The notes under the pieces were generated by a model that saw nothing but the letters and a program-made list of their open reading frames with translations, searched no databases and was not told the origin of the DNA. A DNA stretch of 10,009 bases from an uncultured Lachnospiraceae bacterium. Its GTDB lineage: Bacteria; Bacillota; Clostridia; Lachnospirales; Lachnospiraceae. Shown here in pieces: positions 1-5,942 of the stretch (positions within the stretch are counted from its first letter, which is position 1; the number at the start of each line of letters is the position of its first letter). The translations under genes and the position numbers were made by a program. The stretch is from assembly GCA_902782625.1 (NCBI GenBank), contig CACZNZ010000220.1, positions 1-10,009 on the forward strand, given 5' to 3'.

Positions 1-1329
1 AGAGACTACTGTTTTTTTAGCTGGGATGAAGTCCACTATTTTCGTTATGAAAAGATAAAGTGGAGAGTTCTGAATGTGACAGATGGCAAAGCGCTTCTTC
101 TTTCAGACCGGGCATTGGACTCAAAACCATATAATGACGGGAATTATAGAGATCGGGCGACATGGAAGTCCTGCAGCATACGAAGCTGGCTGAACGGATA
201 TGATGATTCACAAAATCAGCTGCATAATGATTACAGTAAGATCGGTTTTCTTCCGAATGCTTTTTCTGCAGATGAGAAAAATGCAATCTTCACAGAACTT
301 CTGGATAACGATATGGTAATGGGTAATGGATATACAGCAGGGGAAAAAACAGCGGATCAGGTTTTCTTCCTGGCTGTTTCGGATGTTTTCGAAACAGAAA
401 AAGCGCAGTCATATGGCTTTGCCATAACCGTTCTTCCGGATGATGAAGCCAGAGGATATCTTGAAAGTTCCACTTTTGCCAAAGCAATGGGAAAAGAAAC
501 ATTTCCACCGGATACGGATTATGTTATCGATGGCTGGTGGCTGAGGACAGCATATGCAGATGACAAGAATCAAGGATGTGCAAAATCAGTTGACGACTGG
601 ACGGGGAATGAGACAGGACGTAATAATGATGTAAAACAAATGGGGGTCCGTCCCTCGCTGTACATCGATCTGGGAAGAACAGGCCTGTGGGATTATGCGG
701 GAACAGTGCAGGCGTCCAGAAAAGGCACTGATCAAACAAAGACACAGAATGAAACCGATTACCCAAAAACCGGAAAGATATCCAAGACCCCGGACAAGAC
801 ATTTGTAAACACTGTAATCCTTTCCGGTATCTCCAGGAAAATCGCTGCAGGTAAAAAGATTAAACTTGTGGCAACGGTTCTCCCGAAGAATGCCACGAAC
901 CCAAAAGTAAAATGGACGACCAGCAACAAGAAGATTGCAACGGTAACCCAGACGGGGTTAGTGAAGATCGGGAAAAAGACAGGAGGTAAGTCGGTGAAGA
1001 TCATCGCTACAGCGACAGATGGCTCTAATAAGAAGGCTGTCTGGAAGATTAAGGTCATGAAAGGCGCTGTCACCAAAGTAACGATAAAAGGCGCTAAAAA
1101 GACTTTAAAAATCGGCAAGACCATGAAACTTAAGGCTTTTGTCAGGAAGACCAAAGGGACAGCGAACAAGAAGCTGAAATGGTCTTCTTCCAATCCTAAG
1201 TATGCCACAGTTACCCAGACTGGTAAGGTTAAGGCAATGAAAGCAGGAAAAGGGAAGACGGTCAGGATTATTGCGATGGCAACGGATGGAAGCAATAAGA
1301 AATCTGTAAAGAGGATAAAGATCAAGTAA
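1..1329 (+). CDS. DUF6273 protein with two C-terminal bacterial Ig-like repeats (5' partial)
   Basis: The frame is open from base 1, so the N-terminus (probably a signal peptide and further domains) is missing; 442 residues are visible. Roughly residues 15-230 look like DUF6273: IKWRVLN followed by LLLSDRALD, then RSWLNGYD, GWWLRT and GVRPSLYIDL, all typical of that family. A Thr/Lys-rich linker (about 235-265) follows. Two tandem Ig-like (BIG2-type) repeats of about 85 residues fill the C-terminus, each with K(W)-x-S-(S/N), ATVTQTG.VK and ATDGSNKK motifs. These proteins are usually exported or surface-attached in Clostridia; function is unknown. The tail is very lysine-rich, which would suit binding to acidic wall polymers or glycans, but that is inference. 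No LPXTG anchor is seen at the C-terminus. The GTG at 76 is internal, not a start. No clear terminator follows. Its link to the sugar locus downstream is doubtful. Confidence 0.85.
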   Translation, partial: RDYCFFSWDEVHYFRYEKIKWRVLNVTDGKALLLSDRALDSKPYNDGNYRDRATWKSCSIRSWLNGYDDSQNQLHNDYSKIGFLPNAFSADEKNAIFTELLDNDMVMGNGYTAGEKTADQVFFLAVSDVFETEKAQSYGFAITVLPDDEARGYLESSTFAKAMGKETFPPDTDYVIDGWWLRTAYADDKNQGCAKSVDDWTGNETGRNNDVKQMGVRPSLYIDLGRTGLWDYAGTVQASRKGTDQTKTQNETDYPKTGKISKTPDKTFVNTVILSGISRKIAAGKKIKLVATVLPKNATNPKVKWTTSNKKIATVTQTGLVKIGKKTGGKSVKIIATATDGSNKKAVWKIKVMKGAVTKVTIKGAKKTLKIGKTMKLKAFVRKTKGTANKKLKWSSSNPKYATVTQTGKVKAMKAGKGKTVRIIAMATDGSNKKSVKRIKIK

Positions 1330-1342
1330 ATCTGTCAGGGCA

Positions 1343-1371
1343 TGGAAAAAGTGAATTATAGATGATATATT
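1343..1371 (+). promoter_or_regulatory. Weak candidate promoter for the aldo-keto reductase
   Basis: TGGAAA (1343-1348) and TATATT (1366-1371) are separated by 17 bases, 45 nt before the chosen start codon. The -10 box is good and the -35 box poor. No terminator separates this gene from the upstream one, so read-through is also possible. Confidence 0.3.
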
Positions 1372-1415
1372 ATACAAAACAAGACATATATGTGCATAAC
1401 CAGGAGGGGTATTTT

Positions 1416-2543
1416 ATGAAGAAATTAGGATTTGGTCTGATGCGTCTGCCGAAACTTCCGGGGAAAGATCCGAACAGTGAGACGGAAAGCCCGATGGATA
1501 TTGAGCAGGTGAAAGAGATGGTTGATCTGTTTATGGATGCAGGGTTTACCTACTTTGACACTGCATGGGCATACAGCTGGTCAGAGGATGCGATGAGACA
1601 GGCACTTGTGGAACGATATCCCAGAGACAGTTACACCGTAGCCACTAAGCTTGCAGCATGGATTGACTGCGAGACAAGGGAAGATGCCATCGCTCAGTTT
1701 GAGTCATCTTTGGAACTCTCACAGGCTGGATATTTTGATTATTATCTGCTGCATAATCTGGGGGGGCCGAGAACGGAATTTTTCGACCGGTTTGATTTGT
1801 GGACCTTTATGAAAGAAAAAAAGGCCGAGGGTCTGATGAAGAATATCGGCTTTTCTTTCCATGCGGGGCCTGATGAACTCGATGACATTCTCACAAAGCA
1901 TCCCGAAGTGGATTTTGTACAGCTTCAGATTAATTATGCAGACTGGGAGAGTCCTGCGGTGATGTCTCGTGCGAACTATGAAGTTGCCAGGAAACATGGG
2001 AAGAAAATCGTTGTCATGGAGCCGATCAAAGGAGGGCTCCTTGCCAATCCGCCGGAAGCGGTTGCAAAAGTATTCCGCGAGGCAGATTCAGAGAAATCTT
2101 TCGCTTCATGGGCAGTACGGTTTGCAGCCAGCCTTGACGGGGTATTCATGGTGCTTTCCGGTATGAGCAATGTAGCGCAGATGAAAGACAATATCTCTTA
2201 TATGAAGGATTTCGAGACTGTCAGTGATGAAGAACTTAAAGTATTACAGGAGGCCAGGGAAGTACTGGAAGGCCTTCCGGTAGTGCCTTGTACAAACTGC
2301 AATTACTGCGCAAAAGTATGTCCTCAGAATGTCGGGATTTCCGGAACATTTGAGGCATTGAACCTTGCAACCTTGTATGATAATATTCCGTTCGCCCTTA
2401 ACAAAGAAAGATTTGTGGTAACCGGGCATGGAAAAGCCAGAGCCAATGAATGCATTCAGTGCGGAATGTGCGAGGATGCCTGTCCGCAGAAGATTGCCAT
2501 CAGAGAGGAACTGCAGCGTGCAGTAGATATTTTCGACATGTAA
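1416..2543 (+). CDS. Aldo-keto reductase with C-terminal 2x[4Fe-4S] ferredoxin-like domain
   Basis: This 375-residue protein should be a cytosolic NAD(P)H- or ferredoxin-linked oxidoreductase. Residues 1-285 form the aldo-keto reductase barrel and keep the catalytic tetrad: Asp48 and Tyr53 (FDTAWAY), Lys78 (VATKL), His113 (LLHN). The C-terminal part carries two 4Fe-4S motifs, Cys292/295/298/302 (CTNCNYCAKVCP) and Cys346/349/352/356 (CIQCGMCEDACP). AKRs with such tails are common in strict anaerobes; their substrates are mostly unknown, and the clusters suggest electron exchange with ferredoxin rather than simple hydride transfer. The ATG at 1416 is chosen because AGGAGGGG (1402-1408) lies 7 nt upstream; an in-frame ATG at 1362 has no ribosome binding site and would add 18 residues that do not resemble an AKR. 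Transcription ends at the hairpin at 2564-2611. It could reduce a sugar or aldehyde from the adjacent locus, but it is not co-transcribed with it. Confidence 0.9.
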   Translation: MKKLGFGLMRLPKLPGKDPNSETESPMDIEQVKEMVDLFMDAGFTYFDTAWAYSWSEDAMRQALVERYPRDSYTVATKLAAWIDCETREDAIAQFESSLELSQAGYFDYYLLHNLGGPRTEFFDRFDLWTFMKEKKAEGLMKNIGFSFHAGPDELDDILTKHPEVDFVQLQINYADWESPAVMSRANYEVARKHGKKIVVMEPIKGGLLANPPEAVAKVFREADSEKSFASWAVRFAASLDGVFMVLSGMSNVAQMKDNISYMKDFETVSDEELKVLQEAREVLEGLPVVPCTNCNYCAKVCPQNVGISGTFEALNLATLYDNIPFALNKERFVVTGHGKARANECIQCGMCEDACPQKIAIREELQRAVDIFDM

Positions 2544-2563
2544 AGCCCAGACTACATGTGCAT

Positions 2564-2611
2564 AAAAAAGCGTCGCAAAATTGGTAGCACACCAAGTTGC
2601 GACGCTTTTTT
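2564..2611. terminator. Bidirectional rho-independent terminator with nested stem
   Basis: A perfect 15-bp inverted repeat (2564-2578 and 2597-2611) has GCGTCGCAA as its GC-rich core and six A on the left and six T on the right, so it gives a U-tract in both directions. Inside the loop is a second inverted repeat, TTGGT (2581-2585) and ACCAA (2591-2595), which extends the hairpin. It sits between the converging aldo-keto reductase and aldolase genes and can end both transcripts. Confidence 0.93.
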
Positions 2612-2624
2612 GAATGTTGTGGAT

Positions 2625-3461
2625 TTATTTCGTCTCAAAAACTTTATAGTAATGTTTCAGGCAGTCGTTTAAGCCTTTCTGAATGGCACCGCGCAGAGCA
2701 ATGTAATCTGCTGCGCCCATGCCTTCTACCTTCTTTGCTTCTTCCATAGCGGCAAGATAGAGGTCTGTGTATACGTTGACCTTGCAGATACCTTCTCTTG
2801 CACAGCGGTTCAGGTTGTCATCGCCTGAGCCGGATCCGCCGTGAAGTACCAGCGGAACATCTGTTGCCTCACGGATAGATGCAAGTGCTTCAAAGCTGAT
2901 CTCCGGGATGGCTTTTGCTTTATATACGCCGTGTGCGGTTCCGATGGAGATAGCCAGGGAATCACATCCAGACTGTTTTGCGAATTCAGCAGCTTCTTCG
3001 GCAGTCGTATAAAGAGTTTCTGTATCATTCATGTTGAAATTACTTGCAACATGGCCAATCTCTGCCTCAACAACTACGCCGCGTGCATGAGCATATTCTA
3101 CAACTTCTTTGGTGGTTGCAACATTTTCTTCGAAGCTTTTCATGGATGCATCAATCATAACGGAAGAGAATCCAAGATCGATGGCTTTCTTGCAGGTCTC
3201 AACACTCTCGCCGTGATCAAGATGAAGAACGATCGGTACATTAGCTTCTTTCGCATACTTTCTTCCGACTAAAGCAGCATCCTCAAGAGTGATGTTGTCA
3301 CCGAGATGACTTTCTGCAATCGCGATAATAAGAGGGAGTCCCATTTCCTCAGCACACTGTACGTGGCATTTGGCTCCTTCCATATCTACAAAGTTTGCGG
3401 ATGGGATCGCAAAATGTTCTTCCTGAGCTTTCTTAAATAATAACTTTGAATTAACTAACAT
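2625..3461 (-). CDS. Class II ketose-bisphosphate aldolase (fructose/tagatose-bisphosphate aldolase family)
   Basis: This 278-residue protein is a zinc-dependent class II aldolase that reversibly cleaves a ketose 1-phosphate or 1,6-bisphosphate to DHAP and an aldehyde. Visible signatures are HLDHG (Asp82 catalytic, His83 zinc), the EAEIG segment (Glu132/Glu134), GTAHG (His177 zinc) and HGGSGS (His207 zinc and phosphate loop), then the phosphate-binding KVNVYTDL at 227-234. Length matches the short GatY/KbaY/FbaA-type group. It is the last gene of a three-gene operon, 14 nt after the YjbQ-family gene, with AGGAGG just before the ATG. Sequence alone does not decide between fructose, tagatose or another ketose phosphate. 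Placement beside a TIM-like gene and a sugar-alcohol PTS favours a dedicated catabolic role over housekeeping glycolysis, but that is inference. Confidence 0.9.
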   Translation of the reverse strand: MLVNSKLLFKKAQEEHFAIPSANFVDMEGAKCHVQCAEEMGLPLIIAIAESHLGDNITLEDAALVGRKYAKEANVPIVLHLDHGESVETCKKAIDLGFSSVMIDASMKSFEENVATTKEVVEYAHARGVVVEAEIGHVASNFNMNDTETLYTTAEEAAEFAKQSGCDSLAISIGTAHGVYKAKAIPEISFEALASIREATDVPLVLHGGSGSGDDNLNRCAREGICKVNVYTDLYLAAMEEAKKVEGMGAADYIALRGAIQKGLNDCLKHYYKVFETK

Positions 3462-3475
3462 GGTATTCCTCCTGA

Positions 3476-4006
3476 TTATTCACCAATAACGATTATCTTA
3501 CATTTACGGGAACGTCCTGTTGCTCTGTCAAAATCTACAAAGTATACATAACCTGTGGAGCCAACGCCTAATTTGCCTTCGTCAACTTCGAGAGTAGCAC
3601 TTGAGCCAAGAAGAGTGGATTTCAGATGAGCGTCTGCATTAAGAAGGGCTCTTCTGTCTCCGCCTGGCAGATAGTCTGCTGCGTTTGGCCAGGATTCCAC
3701 ATCTACAAAATGAGCTTCGCCCGGATACATATAAGGTCCTTCCGGCGGCATCTCTGTCTGATCCGGGAAGATCTTGGATAAGGCTCTGTTCAGATCGATC
3801 TGAAGAAATTCTGTCCCGTCTTCGATGACATCATGAACATATTCTTCAAAGAATACAGAACAGGTGGTGTGAGGAGAGATGATGGTTACGATACCGTTCT
3901 GGATACCACTGTTGGCAATCGCTTCTCTGACCTGTGGTGTAATGTTGAAAAAGGATGGGGTTCCGCCGTGTGATGTTAATTTGACTGTCTCTTTGTATAC
4001 TGCCAT
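3476..4006 (-). CDS. YjbQ/UPF0047 family protein (secondary thiamine-phosphate synthase-like)
   Basis: This 176-residue protein belongs to the YjbQ family: SPHTTCS (His46) and the DAHLKSTLLGSS segment (His127) are its hallmark motifs. The E. coli member has been credited with weak thiamine-phosphate synthase activity, but the true role of the family is unsettled. The protein is longer than typical members (about 130-140 residues). The extra length is mostly at residues 80-120 (proline- and glycine-rich, with EMPPEGPYMYPGE), and the usual C-terminal GTWQ-like motif is replaced by GVGSTGYVYFVDFD. It is the middle gene of the operon, starting 2 nt after the TIM-like gene ends, with GAGGAG upstream of its ATG. 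Such tight packing with a sugar-phosphate isomerase and an aldolase suggests a job on a phosphorylated sugar intermediate rather than in thiamine synthesis (inference). Confidence 0.85.
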   Translation of the reverse strand: MAVYKETVKLTSHGGTPSFFNITPQVREAIANSGIQNGIVTIISPHTTCSVFFEEYVHDVIEDGTEFLQIDLNRALSKIFPDQTEMPPEGPYMYPGEAHFVDVESWPNAADYLPGGDRRALLNADAHLKSTLLGSSATLEVDEGKLGVGSTGYVYFVDFDRATGRSRKCKIIVIGE

Positions 4007-4008
4007 GA

Positions 4009-4707
4009 TTATTTCTCCTCTTCTAATTCTTTCTGTGCTTTAACAATTGCTTCTGCCATCTCACGAACACGCTCAGCCGGTGACGGTGCATTCAGGATAC
4101 CGCTTGTAGCGCCTGTTCCGTCAGCGCCAAGTTTTACAACATTGTAGCAGTCATGAGCTGTGCTGACGCCAGATGCGATCATGACAAGTACATCCGGATT
4201 CACTTCATGAAGAGCCTTTACGGTTTCAGTAGTATAGGAATCTTCTGCAACCTGGCCTGTTCCGATCAAATCTGTCGGCTCTGCAAGGACGATATCAGCG
4301 CCAAGACAGGTAACGGCTTTTGCTTCCACTGTGCTGTCCGCACATACTACGGTGATCATATCAAGTTCCTGTGCTCTCTTGATGCATGCATATAATTCTG
4401 CGACTGTCTTCTGGTTCTCTGCATGATTTAAGAATACTGCGCCAGCACCTGCTTCTTTTAATGACTCCGGCAGTACAGCGCCCATACCGCGTCCCGGTAC
4501 CAGCGGATCTAAAGACTGTGCACACACGATGATGTTCTCGGTGTTTTCTTTGATCAGACGGATATCTGCATATGGACAGGTGAAATACATGGAAAGACCT
4601 GTGTCTGCAGCAACCTGATCAGCAGCCTTGGCAAGCTCTAATGCTTTTTCTCCATATAAATAGGATTTTGGGTTCACGATTAAAAATGGGCTTTTGGGTT
4701 TTGTCAT
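4009..4707 (-). CDS. Triosephosphate isomerase-like sugar-phosphate isomerase
   Basis: This 232-residue TIM-barrel protein keeps the catalytic frame of triosephosphate isomerase: Asn12 and Lys14 (VNPKSY), His95 (FLNHAEN, where bacterial TIM has GHSERR), Glu143 (LAEPTDLIGTG) and a glycine-rich phosphate loop (IASGVST about 178-183, GADGTGATSGIL about 194-205). It is shorter than the usual 250-residue bacterial TpiA and resembles the compact archaeal-like TIM branch that includes tetrulose-phosphate isomerases of erythritol pathways (EryH, LerI). It could interconvert DHAP and glyceraldehyde-3-phosphate or act on a C4 or other ketose phosphate. It is the first gene of the operon, with GGAGAAGG upstream of ATG and a near-consensus promoter about 100 nt further back. 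A housekeeping tpiA would normally sit with gapA and pgk, so this is probably a specialised paralogue. Confidence 0.8.
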   Translation of the reverse strand: MTKPKSPFLIVNPKSYLYGEKALELAKAADQVAADTGLSMYFTCPYADIRLIKENTENIIVCAQSLDPLVPGRGMGAVLPESLKEAGAGAVFLNHAENQKTVAELYACIKRAQELDMITVVCADSTVEAKAVTCLGADIVLAEPTDLIGTGQVAEDSYTTETVKALHEVNPDVLVMIASGVSTAHDCYNVVKLGADGTGATSGILNAPSPAERVREMAEAIVKAQKELEEEK

Positions 4708-4745
4708 TTTCCTTCTCCTTTATTATATATATGTGATTAATAAAT

Positions 4746-4804
4746 TGCTTTGTGGTTGCTTGGTTACAAATGTGCTGAACAATTATCTAAGTGCTTTGTT
4801 GGTT
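4746..4804. repeat. Short direct repeat in the isomerase operon leader
   Basis: TGCTTTGTGGTT (4746-4757) and TGCTTTGTTGGTT (4792-4804) are near-identical copies 46 bases apart, on either side of the predicted transcription start of the minus-strand operon. A partial third copy, TGCTTGGTT, follows the first. They could be regulator half-sites; chance in AT-rich DNA is not excluded. Confidence 0.35.
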
Positions 4805-4806
4805 CC

Positions 4807-4835
4807 ATCATACCCTCTAATAAAGAATATGTCAA
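4807..4835 (-). promoter_or_regulatory. Strong promoter of the isomerase-yjbQ-aldolase operon
   Basis: On the minus strand a perfect TTGACA (4830-4835) and TATGAT (4807-4812) are separated by exactly 17 bases, a near-ideal housekeeping sigma promoter. Transcription would start near 4800, leaving a leader of about 93 nt before the isomerase ATG. So strong a promoter before a catabolic operon implies control by a repressor. Confidence 0.85.
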
Positions 4836-4875
4836 GCACTAATTTCACAAAATGATTAAAAATGTTAGGCACAAA

Positions 4876-4903
4876 TGTAATTAACACTTGAATAATTAAC
4901 ATT
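4876..4903. promoter_or_regulatory. Candidate regulator-binding repeats in the divergent promoter region
   Basis: AATTAACACT (4879-4888) and AATTAACATT (4894-4903) are direct repeats 15 bases apart that flank and overlap the -35 box of the sorC1 promoter. TGTAATTAACA (4876-4886) is also an imperfect palindrome. AATAATTAAC recurs upstream of gutM near 7837-7846. A SorC-family operator is plausible but unproven. Confidence 0.3.
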
Positions 4904-4916
4904 CGTGTGGTAGAAT
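4888..4916 (+). promoter_or_regulatory. Promoter of the sorC1-folP-sorC2 operon
   Basis: TTGAAT (4888-4893) and TAGAAT (4911-4916) have a 17-base spacer, each box matching the consensus at five of six positions. Start of transcription is predicted near 4923. The -35 box lies about 52 bases from that of the opposing operon, so a regulator bound between them could act on both. Confidence 0.7.
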
Positions 4917-4920
4917 GATT

Positions 4921-4975
4921 TCAGAATTACTAATCTGAGCCGAATATCGGCGCCAAGACTTACGAGTGAGTCTTG
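4921..4975 (+). promoter_or_regulatory. Three back-to-back hairpins in the sorC1 leader
   Basis: Three short stem-loops follow each other almost without gap from the predicted transcription start: TCAGA/TCTGA (4921-4925, 4934-4938), GCCGA/TCGGC with an ATA loop (4939-4943, 4947-4951), and a 9-bp stem with one G-U pair and a CGAG tetraloop (4954-4962, 4967-4975). No run of T follows, so this is not a terminator. It does not match a riboswitch I know, including the THF riboswitch. It may stabilise the 5' end of the mRNA or be a protein-binding element. Confidence 0.5.
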
Positions 4976-5002
4976 AATTTATAAATAAAGAAGGAATGAA
5001 TT

Positions 5003-5941
5003 ATGAAAGTATCAGAAGATGCCAATATCAGAAAGATCACACTCGCAGCGGAAATGTACTATATATATGATATGGCACAGAAAGAGATTGCTGAAAGGCT
5101 AGGAGTTTCCAGACCCTGGGTATCGAAGCTTTTAAAGAGAGCTAAAGAGATGGATATCGTCAGAATCGAGATCAATTCGCCTATGGTAGGATCTCCGGAA
5201 CTGGAGAAGATACTCATGGACAAATATCGGATTAATCGGGTTTCAGTTATCCGGCCGATGGTTGCAGGAGATTACACGAATATCAGTATGGCAGCAGCCA
5301 ACTATCTGGTATCACATATAAAACCAGATGATACCATCGGGATCAGCTGGGGCATGTCTATCGCGAATATGATCAGCCATGTGGTGGAGATGCATCTGCC
5401 AGAGGTAACCGTTGTTCCTCTCGTAGGAGGAGCCGGATCCGAAGCTGATTGCCTGAGCAATGTGAATGCCAACAGGCTTTCTCAGGTACTTGGAGCAAAG
5501 TGCAAATTGCTGCACGCCAATGCCTGCTGTGCTGATCAGACAGAGTACCAGGTGATCATGTCCAACCAGAAGGTACGTGAGATCGTGGAGCTGGGAGAAC
5601 AATCCGATATCGCGCTCGTTGGCCTGGGGAATCTGGAGAATTCCAGAATATTCGGGTATGATTATGTCACAGAACATGACAAGGAACAGATGGAAAAAGC
5701 AGGTGTTGTGGGGGATATCGCCTTCAGATTTATCGATAAAGGCGGAGAAGAAGCCGATATTGATTTTAATAAGAGAGTCGTCTCTAGCAGTCTGTCTGTT
5801 TTGCGCAAAAATGCCCGGGAGGTTATCGCGCTTGCTTACGGAACAGAGAAAGCAGAGGTGATCAAAGCAGCTCTTAAAGGGGGGCTGCTGACTACACTGT
5901 TTACCGATTATGATACAGCACAATTGCTGGCAGGAGAATAA
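5003..5941 (+). CDS. SorC-family sugar-binding transcriptional regulator (copy 1)
   Basis: This 312-residue cytosolic DNA-binding protein has a helix-turn-helix at about 24-45 (AQKEIAERLGVSRPWVSKLLKRA) joined to a SorC/CggR-type effector domain at about 62-310, where GISWGMS (113-119) and VPLVGGAG (138-145) form part of the sugar-phosphate pocket. Such proteins are tetramers that sense phosphorylated sugars and either repress or activate catabolic operons. The ATG at 5003 follows AAGAAGGA with 7 nt spacing. It heads an operon with a FolP-family gene and a second SorC gene and is divergent from the aldolase operon, so that operon is its most likely target (inference from layout). Length and domain order are normal for the family. 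The effector is not predictable from sequence. Confidence 0.92.
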   Translation: MKVSEDANIRKITLAAEMYYIYDMAQKEIAERLGVSRPWVSKLLKRAKEMDIVRIEINSPMVGSPELEKILMDKYRINRVSVIRPMVAGDYTNISMAAANYLVSHIKPDDTIGISWGMSIANMISHVVEMHLPEVTVVPLVGGAGSEADCLSNVNANRLSQVLGAKCKLLHANACCADQTEYQVIMSNQKVREIVELGEQSDIALVGLGNLENSRIFGYDYVTEHDKEQMEKAGVVGDIAFRFIDKGGEEADIDFNKRVVSSSLSVLRKNAREVIALAYGTEKAEVIKAALKGGLLTTLFTDYDTAQLLAGE

Positions 5942-5942
5942 G

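Noticed and set aside
759..1325. 188-codon minus-strand open frame, hydrophobic
   Set aside because: It is the antisense of the lysine-rich Ig-like repeats (Lys codons read as Phe/Leu on the other strand), which explains the false membrane-like look.
1362..1415. Upstream start of the aldo-keto reductase
   Set aside because: No ribosome binding site at 1362, whereas AGGAGGGG precedes the ATG at 1416, where the usual AKR N-terminus begins.
4921..5002. THF riboswitch upstream of the FolP-containing operon
   Set aside because: The leader has three small hairpins but none of the conserved THF-riboswitch sequence or its pseudoknot layout that I can recognise.
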